A stretch of DNA of 64,000 nt from Thalassospira profundimaris (GTDB lineage: Bacteria; Pseudomonadota; Alphaproteobacteria; Rhodospirillales; Thalassospiraceae). A program made the translations under genes and the position numbers. Location of the stretch: the NCBI RefSeq assembly GCF_003326755.1, contig NZ_JPWH01000019.1, positions 1-64,000 on the forward strand, written 5' to 3'. Positions 30,070 through 38,121 of the stretch are shown one piece after another. Below the pieces are notes generated by a model, which did not search any database, was not told the DNA's origin, and was given only the letters and a program-made list of their open reading frames with translations. Within the stretch, counting starts at the first letter, position 1, and each line of letters begins with the position of its first letter.

Positions 30070-31346
30070 TTTATGCGGTTACAGCCTCGCTTCTGGGCTT
30101 TTTGGCCCTGTCCATTCCTGTCGGGATCGTGCTGTTTTTGCTTGGCTTCGGTGTGGACCAGTTCTTTTCCCCGTTTCCGCTCATCCGGGGGCTGGGGCAG
30201 GTTGTCTGGTCCTCATCGAATTCATCGACCCTTATCGCGATACCGTTTTTTGTTCTGTTAGGCGAAATTCTGGTGCGCGGTGGCATCGCCGAACGCACCT
30301 ATGAAGCCCTGGATAAGTGGTTTTCCTGGCTGCCGGGCGGGTTGATCCATGCCAATATCGGCACGGCGACCATGTTTTCGGCAACGTCGGGGTCATCGGT
30401 GGCAACGGCGGCAACCGTGGCAACGGTCGCCATGCCCCAGGCCGAAAAACTGGGTTATGATCCCAGGCTGTTTTCCGGTGCCATTGCGGCAGGCGGGACC
30501 CTGGGCATTATGATCCCGCCTTCGATCAATCTGATCGTCTATGGCTTTTTAACCGAAACCTCCATTCCCCGCCTGTTTCTGGCAGGTTTGGTGCCCGGCC
30601 TGATGATGGCGGTCGCCTTTATGGTGATGACGGCGATTTTGTGCAAAATCAAACCGACCCTGGGCGGCTCCAGCCGGTCTTTTAGCTGGGATGAACGGTT
30701 TGCCAGCCTGCGCCATCTTGTGCCGATTGTCGTGTTGTTTCTGGTGGTGATCGGGTCGATCTATGCCGGGTGGGCCACACCAACGGAATCAGCCGCGGTG
30801 GGGGTGGCAATCGCCTTTTTGATTGCCGCCTTTAACCGGGGTGTTTCAAAAGAAATGATCCATACCTGCCTGCAGGGCACGGTGCGGATTACCGCCATGA
30901 TCATGCTGGTGATTATTGGCGCCTATTTCCTGAATTTCAGTCTGACTGCCGCCGGGCTTGGGCGCGAGCTCAAGGAAATGCTGGTCGGGCTTGACCTGTC
31001 GCCGATGGGCACGCTGATGGTGATTATCGGTCTTTACATCGTGCTGGGCTTTTTTATTGAAACCCTGTCGCTGATGGTGGCGACCATTCCGATTGTCGTG
31101 CCGATCATGACGGGTATGGGGTTTGACAAGGTCTGGTTTGGCATTTTGCTGATCGTCCTGATCGAAATGGCCCTGATCACGCCGCCGGTCGGTCTCAACC
31201 TTTATGTGGTGCAAAGTGCGCGCAAGGCGGGCCGCCTGAGCGAGGTGATGGTGGGAACCCTGCCCTTTGTGCTGGTGATGGTTGCCATGATTGCCCTGCT
31301 GGTGGCTGTGCCGTCGGTCGCGCTGTTTTTGCCCGATTATTTTTAG
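30066..31346 (+). CDS. TRAP transporter large permease (DctM type)
   Basis: A 426-residue membrane protein with about twelve helices that forms the ion-coupled channel with DctQ. MFSATSGSSVATAATVATVAMPQ, GAIAAGGTLGIMIPPSINLIVYG and ALITPPVGLNLYVVQ are the repeated DctM motifs. Length is standard. It overlaps DctQ by four bases. Confidence 0.93.
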   Translation: MIYAVTASLLGFLALSIPVGIVLFLLGFGVDQFFSPFPLIRGLGQVVWSSSNSSTLIAIPFFVLLGEILVRGGIAERTYEALDKWFSWLPGGLIHANIGTATMFSATSGSSVATAATVATVAMPQAEKLGYDPRLFSGAIAAGGTLGIMIPPSINLIVYGFLTETSIPRLFLAGLVPGLMMAVAFMVMTAILCKIKPTLGGSSRSFSWDERFASLRHLVPIVVLFLVVIGSIYAGWATPTESAAVGVAIAFLIAAFNRGVSKEMIHTCLQGTVRITAMIMLVIIGAYFLNFSLTAAGLGRELKEMLVGLDLSPMGTLMVIIGLYIVLGFFIETLSLMVATIPIVVPIMTGMGFDKVWFGILLIVLIEMALITPPVGLNLYVVQSARKAGRLSEVMVGTLPFVLVMVAMIALLVAVPSVALFLPDYF

Positions 31347-31480
31347 ATCGGCAGCACCGTTTATCCATTTTTTCCTGAAACATGGCTGTTGCCTGGCCCA
31401 ATGCGGACCACTCCTTGATCTGGTCCGTATTGGCAGACCAGGTGCCTTGCAGCCCGACGAACCCGAACTGGAACACCGCA

Positions 31481-32167
31481 ATGCTGATAGATTTTACTAT
31501 TGATGATGGGCAACACGGTTTTGAGATAACCCATTGCACCGTTGCCGGATGGACCGGGCGTGATGCGAACGCAATCCAGCATCATATCGATGAACTTGCC
31601 GCGATTGGTGTTAAGCCGCCGTCATCGGTGCCGCTTTATTATCGCACGGCTTCGGCCATGCTAACGCGGGAGGCCACAATTGAAGTTGTTGGTAATGGCA
31701 CATCGGGCGAGGTGGAACCGCTGATCGTTGCCAAAGAGGGCGTTTTGTATATTGGTCTGGCGTCCGATCATACCGACCGCGCATTGGAGGCCCATTCGGT
31801 GGCCCTGTCCAAACAGATTTGTGCCAAACCGGTTGCCGGTACCTTGTGGCGTTACGACGAGGTGGCCGACCATATTGAAAAGCTGGAACTGAAATCCTGG
31901 ATCCGGGAAGGGGCAGGGGATGACTGGGTGCTGTATCAGGAAGGCACCATTGCCAGCATTCGTCCGCTGGCGGAGTTGATTGACGGGGCCGGGCTGGTTG
32001 CAGCGGCGGGCGCAAGCGGCAAGGCGGCGGCCATGTTGTGCGGTACCTTTGGCGCGAAGGGCGGGGTGCGCCCGGCATGTTCGTTTAAAATGGCAATGAT
32101 GGACCCGGTGCTGAACCGCACGATCGAGCATGTTTACGATATTGTTGAACTGCCGGAAATTGCCTAA
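31481..32167 (+). CDS. DUF2848 family protein
   Basis: A 228-residue protein matching the DUF2848 family, related to the fumarylacetoacetate-hydrolase fold: PPSSVPLYYRTASAMLT, LYIGLASDHTDRALEAHSV, KQICAKPVAGTLWRYDEV and RPACSFKMAMMDPVLNRTI. Members commonly accompany TRAP transporters and amidases; no reaction is known. The ATG at 31481 gives the family-like start MLIDFTIDDGQHG; the open frame reaches upstream to 31382 but without family similarity. Confidence 0.8.
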   Translation: MLIDFTIDDGQHGFEITHCTVAGWTGRDANAIQHHIDELAAIGVKPPSSVPLYYRTASAMLTREATIEVVGNGTSGEVEPLIVAKEGVLYIGLASDHTDRALEAHSVALSKQICAKPVAGTLWRYDEVADHIEKLELKSWIREGAGDDWVLYQEGTIASIRPLAELIDGAGLVAAAGASGKAAAMLCGTFGAKGGVRPACSFKMAMMDPVLNRTIEHVYDIVELPEIA

Positions 32168-32208
32168 AACCGTGAAGAATAACGCAAACGCACAAGGGAG
32201 GTCGCCAT

Positions 32209-33492
32209 ATGGGTGCGATTATTGAAAAAGCACAGGCGGCAATTGATAAAGTTGATCAGCTTGGCGACCTGGCGGGCAAGATTTTTACCGATTTTGACCG
32301 GGAGCGCATCCTGCATGATGCGGCCCATGCCGAAACCCTGGTGGCAAATGCGCCAACCCCCTTGCCGTTGGCAGGTCTGCTGGTTTCGGTCAAGGATTTG
32401 TATGATGAGGCGGGCAAGGTCACGTCGGCGGCCTCCCTGCTGCTGAAGGACCGCGCCCCGGCGGCGCGGGATTGCGAAATCATCGCCCGTATCAAGGCGG
32501 CAGGGGCGGTGCCCTTTGGCCGCACCAGCATGAGCGAATTTGCCTATTCCGGTGTGGGGCTGAACCCGCATTATGGAACGCCGGGCAATGTTTTTGATCC
32601 GGATGGCATTCCGGGCGGGTCAACATCGGGCGGCGGGTTGACCGTCGCGCTGGGGCTGGTGGATATTGCGCTGGGTACGGATACCGGCGGATCGGTCCGT
32701 ATACCCGCGGCCATTAACGGGTTATATGGCTTTAAGGCCAGCCGGTTGCGCATGTCGGGTGATGGTATTCATCCGCTGGCAAAAAGTTTTGATACGGCAG
32801 GCCCGTTGGCGCGCGACCTTGAAACCACGATTGTGGCCTTTGAAGTGATGGCCGGTATTGCCGTGCCGCCCGCATCGGCCGGTAAGGGCGGGGCCTTGCG
32901 CATCGGTGTGCCGGTTAATGCCTTTACCAATGATCTGGATGACCGGGTGAAACGGGATTTCGAGGCGATTTGTGCCACATTGCGTGCCGCCGGGCATGAT
33001 CTGGTGGAAATTGATTTGGGATTTGTTGCCGACAATGCGGTGCTCAACAAAATCCTGGTCTCGGCCGAGGCCCACGACATTTATGCAAACGATTTTGCCA
33101 AACTTGAAACCTGTGGGGATCCGCGTGTGTTAAGCCGCATGCGCTTTGCCGACAGCCTGAGCCTGCAAGACCGTTGCGATGCCTATGCCAGGCGGACGGA
33201 CGTGATTGCCAGGTTTAATGCGGCGCTGGCGGATGTTGATGTCATGATCGCGCCGACCCTTGCCATGATGGCCCCCAAGATTAGCGAGGTCGAAGCCGAC
33301 TTTGACCGGCTGAATGCGATGATGTTGCGCAATACATCCTATCTTAATCTGGTGGATGCCTGTGCCATTTCGCTTCCGGTGCCGGTTGCCGGGGAAAATG
33401 CACCTGCCGCGCTGATGATTGCGGGCATACATGGTCGGGATTTTGCCGTGCTTGATGTCGCCCGGAAGTTTGATGCGCTGTTGCAGTCCTGA
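32209..33492 (+). CDS. Amidase signature family hydrolase
   Basis: A 427-residue enzyme. The Ser-Ser-Lys triad can be placed: Lys in LVSVKDLYDEAG, cis-Ser in PGGSTSGGGLTVALGL and nucleophile Ser in GTDTGGSVRIPAAINGLYGFK. It resembles AtzF/GatA-like amidases hydrolysing amide or ureide bonds. AAGGGAGG precedes the ATG. It is the last gene of the cluster and ends before a bidirectional terminator; with DctPQM and two predicted lyase/hydrolase-fold proteins it suggests uptake and stepwise breakdown of an amide-containing acid. Confidence 0.88.
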   Translation: MGAIIEKAQAAIDKVDQLGDLAGKIFTDFDRERILHDAAHAETLVANAPTPLPLAGLLVSVKDLYDEAGKVTSAASLLLKDRAPAARDCEIIARIKAAGAVPFGRTSMSEFAYSGVGLNPHYGTPGNVFDPDGIPGGSTSGGGLTVALGLVDIALGTDTGGSVRIPAAINGLYGFKASRLRMSGDGIHPLAKSFDTAGPLARDLETTIVAFEVMAGIAVPPASAGKGGALRIGVPVNAFTNDLDDRVKRDFEAICATLRAAGHDLVEIDLGFVADNAVLNKILVSAEAHDIYANDFAKLETCGDPRVLSRMRFADSLSLQDRCDAYARRTDVIARFNAALADVDVMIAPTLAMMAPKISEVEADFDRLNAMMLRNTSYLNLVDACAISLPVPVAGENAPAALMIAGIHGRDFAVLDVARKFDALLQS

Positions 33493-33513
33493 ACTTCATT
33501 TTTCGGGCATAAG

Positions 33514-33552
33514 AAAAAAGCCGCCGGGCACAATACCAGGCGGCTTTTTGTC
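33514..33552. terminator. Bidirectional terminator, amidase / dps
   Basis: AAAAAAGCCGCC ... GGCGGCTTTTT between the two convergent genes. Confidence 0.88.
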
Positions 33553-33584
33553 TTTTTATCGCGGGGTGCGATTGCAATTCGTGA

Positions 33585-34055
33585 TCAGCCTTCCAGCAGC
33601 GAACGCAGCATCCAGGCGGTTTTTTCGTGGGTCTGGATGCGCTGGGTCAGAAGGTCGGCGGTGGCATCGTCATCGGCTTCATCGCACAGCGGATACAGGG
33701 CGCGAGCGGTTTTAATCACCGTTTCGTGGCCTTCTACCAGTTGCTTGATCATTTCCTTGGCGGCGGGCACACCCTTTTCATCCGCAATCGAGCTTAATTC
33801 CGCAAAGGCCGAAAAGCTGCCCGGTGCAAACGCACCGAGGGAGCGAATGCGCTCTGCCAGTTCGTCAACGGCGGCGGCCAGTTCGGTATATTGCTCTTCA
33901 AACATGGTGTGGAGGGTCTGGAACATCGGGCCGGTGACATTCCAGTGGAAATTGTGGGTTTTCAGATACAGTGCATAGGAATCCGCCAGCACCCGGCCAA
34001 GACCCGATGCAATGTCGGTACGGTTCTGTTCGTTAATACCAATATCAATCTGCAT
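33585..34055 (-). CDS. dps: Dps ferritin-like DNA-binding/iron storage protein
   Basis: A 156-residue four-helix protein that forms 12-mers, oxidises iron with peroxide and protects [45 protein letters not shown] (in pieces) carries the ferroxidase residues His, His, Asp and Glu of Dps. CAGGAG lies eight bases before the ATG at 34055. Two of its neighbours point to stress biology: an adjacent array of seven putative small RNAs and, further on, a stress-sigma promoter. Confidence 0.93.
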   Translation of the reverse strand: MQIDIGINEQNRTDIASGLGRVLADSYALYLKTHNFHWNVTGPMFQTLHTMFEEQYTELAAAVDELAERIRSLGAFAPGSFSAFAELSSIADEKGVPAAKEMIKQLVEGHETVIKTARALYPLCDEADDDATADLLTQRIQTHEKTAWMLRSLLEG

Positions 34056-34303
34056 GTTGTTCTCCTGGTGTCCAAAACGGATGCGACACATGATGTTTTT
34101 GGTGATGGCGGTATTATGGTGCAGAATAAAAAATAATGCCAATCAGTACTTTAATCTTTCTGGATAGATAAAACCTATCAGGACTGCGCTGGTCTCGCCG
34201 TTTGGCCGGTCATTTGAGGGATGCCTTGTTTTTGACTTAATTGGCCTTTGAATTGCCATATATGCCCTGCTTTCCAGCCTTATTCCTCTGGCACATTCAT
34301 CAC

Positions 34304-34466
34304 TGTCAGCAGCACATATCGCCGGAACATTATGTCCCCCTCAATCGTATCCGGCCTGCTCTCTTCGTCCCCCCGTTCGAGAGCGAATAGCTGCTAAAAG
34401 CTGACAGGTCTCCCCAAGACCATTAGACCCCAAAATGGGGGCGGGTAGTCCCGCCCTCTTTTTTTT
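34304..34466 (+). ncRNA. Putative sRNA unit A (divergent member of the array)
   Basis: A closing stem TGTCAGC (34304-34310) / GCTGACA (34400-34406) encloses GCCGGA...TCCGGC with ATGTCCCCCTC in its loop. The conserved hairpin GGTCTCCCCAAGACC lies at 34407-34421. A terminator GGGCGGG TAGT CCCGCCC plus U run lies at 34439-34466. Sequence outside the GGTCT hairpin is unlike the other copies, yet the order of elements is the same. Confidence 0.6.
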
Positions 34467-34582
34467 GAGGTTCGGTTAATTTCATAAGAATTCAAAATTT
34501 GTTCCTACCGCCTTAATTTGCCCTGAAATTGCCTTGAAAGGCCGGATTTCATGCCGCAATCGGCGCTCATAGTCTTTTCTGT

Positions 34583-34761
34583 CGAACGCAGCACGCCAGG
34601 CGATACGCCCCTCCCTCGTAAGACGCCGGGCCTGACATCGTTGTCCCCAACAACGTTCTGCACCCCACAGGCCAAGTGCCCATGTGTTCGGCTGGTCTCC
34701 CCAAGACCATCTGTCCCCCAAAAAAAGCGAGCCAGGTTCCCCCGACCTGTCTCGTTTTTTT
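34583..34761 (+). ncRNA. Putative sRNA unit B
   Basis: Closing stem CGAACGCA (34583-34590) / TGTGTTCG (34683-34690), all pairs formed with one G-U. Inside are TACG-CCCCTCCCT-CGTA (34604-34620) and CGTTG-TCCCCAA-CAACG (34639-34655). GGTCTCCCCAAGACC follows at 34694-34708, then a terminator with CGAG..AGGT / ACCT..CTCG around a C-rich loop and a U7 run. Confidence 0.7.
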
Positions 34762-34882
34762 GTGCCCGGCTTCAAGGTCAATCCCGGCAATGGCGTGTGA
34801 CACAATCATGCCGCAAAGTGTCATGAAATGGCCCCGAGTGATCATTTTTCCTGCCGCAATCACCGGGCATCTTCTTACCTGT

Positions 34883-35070
34883 CGGACGCGATGACAACCG
34901 GCTTGGTGCCTCCCTCACCATATGCTGGCGACCTGATGGCAAGTCCCCCCCCCCCCCAAGAAAGCCATCGCTCCCAGGGTCATTAATTCCGCGTCCGTAT
35001 GGTCTCCCCAAGACCATCTGTCCCCAAGAAATGGCGAAGCAGGTTCCCCCACCTGCTTCGCTTTTCTTTT
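34883..35070 (+). ncRNA. Putative sRNA unit C, with poly-C loop
   Basis: Closing stem CGGACGCG (34883-34890) / CGCGTCCG (34990-34997), a two-base-pair compensatory variant of units D-G. GGTG-CCTCCCT-CACC follows, then GATGGC / GCCATC around a run of about 14 C. GGTCTCCCCAAGACC is at 35001-35015, and the terminator is GCGAAGCAGGT TCCCCC ACCTGCTTCGC TTTT at 35034-35065. Confidence 0.75.
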
Positions 35071-35181
35071 ACCCCTTGGGGGTGTGGCGAAACGGTTGGC
35101 CGGCAGATGGTCGCAACATTGTGAAGCGGCTTTATCCTTGCGCATAGTTGCGAAATTTCATCGCGCTGTAGGGGCACAAAA

Positions 35182-35254
35182 ATGCCTCAAAACGGCATGA
35201 AATGGCCCCAACTGCCCGGTTTTCCTGCCGTATTTAAGGGGCATATTCATCCTT
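35182..35254 (+). promoter_or_regulatory. Conserved upstream block of sRNA unit D (dyad and -10-like box)
   Basis: ATGCC-N7-GGCAT (35182-35198) lies about 64 bases before the unit D start. The conserved GGTTTTCCTGCCG block and CATATT (35242-35247, seven to nine bases before the closing stem) follow. The same block precedes units F (35874-35939) and G (36247-36312). No canonical TTGACA -35 box is visible, so an activator or alternative sigma factor is likely (inferred). Confidence 0.5.
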
Positions 35255-35255
35255 A

Positions 35256-35426
35256 CCGAACACGATGTACCGGTGCGGTGCCCTCCCTCCCCAACCACCG
35301 GGACCGGAATAGCGGCTCCCCCCCGGCTATTCATCCCCCCACGGTCTGTTCCGTGTTCGGTCGGTCTCCCCAAGACCATCTGTCCCCAAACGGGGTGGGT
35401 TTCCCTGACCCACCCCGTTTTCTTTT
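35256..35426 (+). ncRNA. Putative sRNA unit D
   Basis: Closing stem CCGAACACG (35256-35264) / CGTGTTCGG (35352-35360). It encloses a CCCTCCCT segment and GAATAGC..GCTATTC with a C-rich loop. GGTCTCCCCAAGACC lies at 35363-35377. The terminator CGGGGTGGGT / ACCCACCCCG (35391-35417) plus TTTTCTTTT differs in sequence from unit C but not in position. Confidence 0.78.
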
Positions 35427-35575
35427 GTCTTGTGGGCCGTTTGCAAGGGATGCGCGGACATGTGGTGCCAATAATGAACCTGTGGGGAATGTGGCAGAAT
35501 CGGGCGATAAAAGTCGCTAAATGGCCTTGGGCTTCCGGTTTTCCTGCCGCATTTACGGGGCATATTCATTCTTGT

Positions 35576-35750
35576 CGAACACGATGTACCGGTGCGGTGC
35601 CCTCCCTCACCAACCACCGGAACCGGAATAGCGGCTCCCCTCCGGCTATTCATCCCTCAACGGTCTGCTCCGTGTTCGGCAGGGCTCCCCAAGACCATCT
35701 GTCCCCAAGAAATGGCGAAGCAGGTTCCCCCACCTGCTTCGCTTTTCTTT
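35576..35750 (+). ncRNA. Putative sRNA unit E
   Basis: Closing stem CGAACACG (35576-35583) / CGTGTTCG (35671-35678), GGTG-CCCTCCCT-CACC, GAATAGC / GCTATTC with CTCCCCT loop, and terminator GCGAAGCAGGT / ACCTGCTTCGC (35715-35742). The usual GGTCT hairpin here reads GGGCT..AGACC, which puts a mismatch in the stem, so this copy may be decaying. Confidence 0.75.
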
Positions 35751-36402
35751 GGCCCTTGGGCGTCGCGGGCAAAAGAGATGCCAAGCAGGTGATCGCGGCG
35801 TTGTGAAGACAAATCGCTTTATTTTAGCCTTGCGGATAGTTGCGAAATTTCCGGATGATGTTGTGGCACAATAATGCCTCAAAACGGCATGAAATGGCCC
35901 TAACTGTCCGGTTTTCCTGCCGTATTCACGGGGCATATTCATCCTTACCGAACACGATGTACCGGTGCGGTGCCCTCCCTCACCAACCACCGGGACCGGA
36001 ATAGCGGCTCCCCTCCGGCTATTCATCCCTCAACGGTCTGTTCCGTGTTCGGCAGGTCTCCCCAAGACCATCTGTCCCCAAGAAATGGCGAAGCAGGTTC
36101 CCCCACCTGCTTCGCTTTTCTTTGGCCCTTGGGCGTCGCGGGCAAAAGAGATGCCAAGCAGGTGATCGCGGCGTTGTGAAGACAAATCGCTTTATTTTAG
36201 CCTTGCGGATAGTTGCGAAATTTCCGGATGATGTTGTGGCACAATAATGCCTCAAAACGGCATGAAATGGCCCTAACTGTCCGGTTTTCCTGCCGTATTC
36301 ACGGGGCATATTCATCCTTACCGAACACGATGTACCGGTGCGGTGCCCTCCCTCACCAACCACCGGGACCGGAATAGCGGCTCCCCTCCGGCTATTCATC
36401 CC
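35701..36402 (+). repeat. 373-bp tandem duplication inside the sRNA array
   Basis: Reading 35701-36029 against 36074-36402 shows no difference by eye; the two blocks are offset by 373 bases and each carries a terminator, the upstream dyad block and most of one sRNA. Confidence 0.9.
35948..36123 (+). ncRNA. Putative sRNA unit F
   Basis: Closing stem CCGAACACG (35948-35956) / CGTGTTCGG (36044-36052), the CCCTCCCT and CTCCCCT loops, GGTCTCCCCAAGACC (36055-36069) and terminator GCGAAGCAGGT / ACCTGCTTCGC (36088-36115). Almost identical to units E and G, so a recent duplicate. Confidence 0.78.
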
Positions 36403-36489
36403 CCACGGTCTGTTCCGTGTTCGGTCGGTCTCCCCAAGACCATCTGTCCCCCTCCGGGGTGGGTCCTTTGACCCACCCCGTTTTCTTTT
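36321..36489 (+). ncRNA. Putative sRNA unit G
   Basis: Closing stem CCGAACACG (36321-36329) / CGTGTTCGG (36416-36424), CCCTCCCT and CTCCCCT loops, GGTCTCCCCAAGACC (36427-36441) and a D-type terminator CGGGGTGGGT / ACCCACCCCG (36455-36480) with TTTTCTTTT. Last copy; the convergent cyclase gene ends 36 bases on. Confidence 0.78.
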
Positions 36490-36524
36490 GTCGCCTGTTG
36501 GCAGGGTATTTGTCGCGACGTGTT

Positions 36525-37877
36525 CTAGATCGCCCCATTGTGAAAGGCATGATGGCTGGTGCTGAAAATCGGGGTGGGGCGGGTGCGTCCGCGCACGGTA
36601 ACGTCGCCCTGACGCGTCCAGATCGCGGCAAAGGAATGGTCCTTGCAGTGGGTCACGGTTGCTTCTGATGCCAGAATGTAGGTGCCGTATTGTTTGTTCA
36701 GCGGTTCCAGCCTGGCCGCGATATTGACGGTATCGCCATGCACGGTGAAGGTCAGGCGGTTTTCGCTGCCAATGGCACCCACAATGATGTCGCCGGTATT
36801 GATGCCGCACCGGGTTTTGAGTTTGCTACCGTGACAAAAATTCCGGGTTTCACACAGCTTTTGAATTTCCAGGGCGGTTTTTACCGCACTTTCGGCATGG
36901 TTGGCATCGGGTTTCAGGGCGTTAAAGGTGATCAGCATGGCATCGCCCTGGAACTGGGTGATTACACCGCCAAATTTTTCGATAATGGCGCTGGTGGCGG
37001 CGAAATATTCGTTGAGCATCCGGGCCAGCTCCGCCGGACGCAGTTTTTCGGAAATGGTGGAAAAGCCTTCTATATCGGTGAACATGATGGTCGCATGGAC
37101 CGCTTCGCCGTCGCCAGGGCGTATTTGCTGGTCGGCATGGGTAATGCGGTCCGCCACCTCGCGCGAGACAAAGCGTGACAGGTCACGCACGGCGATTTCC
37201 TCGCTAACCGCACGCCTGAAGGAACGCTGGGCACGCAGAACGGCAATAGCCAGCACGCCCGAGACCATTACGATGGAAATGATCTTGTCGATTTCGGCGC
37301 CGATCAGAATCGAATTCGAGGTCAGGTAAGTAACATAATCGCGCGTGATCATGCTGTGGCCGCCCTCGCTCCAGAGGACATAAAACACCAGGGCCAGCCA
37401 GCCAAACGCGGCACTGGCCCCGGCAAGCAGAATGTAGCGCGGGTCAAACCGCAGGGCGCGCAACGAGATGAAGATGAACACATACATCATTGTTGGCGCC
37501 TTGAGATAAAAGCTGGCGGGCTGCATGTACTGGATGTGAAAGCTCCAGATCAGCACCATCAGCAGGCTGATATCGGCAATGACCGACAGGGTTAAAACCC
37601 AGGCGGGCAAATTGATGCGATAAGACAGAACCAGACGGGTGAAGGTGATGATGAAATACAGACCCAGCGCCCAGGGGACCGGATGGAAACCGTCGCTCAT
37701 GGCGGTTTTGGGGGCAAGGGCATACAGGGTGGCAAAAATGGTCACGAGTATGAGTTGCACCCAGCCAATCAACTGTTCGCTTTTGCTTTGCTGGGCGGTT
37801 ATGGCGGTATTGACCCGCTCGGGCAGGCTGTTTTCCGGTGTCCGGCCAAACAGAAATTCGGAAATATTGTTTTTCAT
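36525..37877 (-). CDS. Membrane-bound class III adenylate/guanylate cyclase
   Basis: A 450-residue protein. Residues about 35-220 hold six hydrophobic helices forming a membrane sensor; a short linker leads to the cyclase domain from about residue 250. Metal-binding Asp residues lie in IMFTDIEGFSTISEKL and QFQGDAMLITF; GINTGDIIVGAIGSENRLTFTVHGDTVNIAARLE is the dimer/active-site region (in pieces). It makes cAMP (or less likely cGMP). The first in-frame codon at 37878-37880 is TTG; the ATG at 37877 follows GGGACAG and is preferred. Signal sensed unknown. Confidence 0.9.
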   Translation of the reverse strand: MKNNISEFLFGRTPENSLPERVNTAITAQQSKSEQLIGWVQLILVTIFATLYALAPKTAMSDGFHPVPWALGLYFIITFTRLVLSYRINLPAWVLTLSVIADISLLMVLIWSFHIQYMQPASFYLKAPTMMYVFIFISLRALRFDPRYILLAGASAAFGWLALVFYVLWSEGGHSMITRDYVTYLTSNSILIGAEIDKIISIVMVSGVLAIAVLRAQRSFRRAVSEEIAVRDLSRFVSREVADRITHADQQIRPGDGEAVHATIMFTDIEGFSTISEKLRPAELARMLNEYFAATSAIIEKFGGVITQFQGDAMLITFNALKPDANHAESAVKTALEIQKLCETRNFCHGSKLKTRCGINTGDIIVGAIGSENRLTFTVHGDTVNIAARLEPLNKQYGTYILASEATVTHCKDHSFAAIWTRQGDVTVRGRTRPTPIFSTSHHAFHNGAI

Positions 37878-37880
37878 CAA

Positions 37881-38121
37881 TCTGTCCCGTTTTTATGCCG
37901 GATCATAGTGATCGCTGTTGTTTGGCCTGCCAAGTCAGAGCTTTACACAGGACTTCACCTTTGTGTGTCGTTGCTCCTGCGGCCAGATGGGGACAAAGGG
38001 AATATTAACGGCCTTTTATCACGATCTGGGCAAAAGCATTTTACGATGGGTATGGATGGAAAAGGACGGGGCGGTAAAATGGCTTTCCAGGCGTCCACCG
38101 GTCATTAAGCGGATTTTGGAC
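37881..38121. other. Non-coding stretch between cyclase start and sRNA terminator
   Basis: Upstream region of the cyclase gene; no gene or clear motif seen before the terminator of the minus-strand sRNA at 38122. Confidence 0.4.

Noticed and set aside
35273..35806. 177-residue plus-strand frame within the array
   Set aside because: Encodes duplicated Pro/Ser-rich text produced by C-rich RNA loops, spans two terminators, and has no ribosome site.
34304..36489. CRISPR array
   Set aside because: Repeat period is about 280-373 bases, units are structured and end in terminators, and there are no short unique spacers or cas genes.
36019..36810. 263-residue minus-strand frame across the sRNA repeats
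   Set aside because: Runs through terminators and RNA stems and into the cyclase gene antisense; repetition is explained by the sRNA units.
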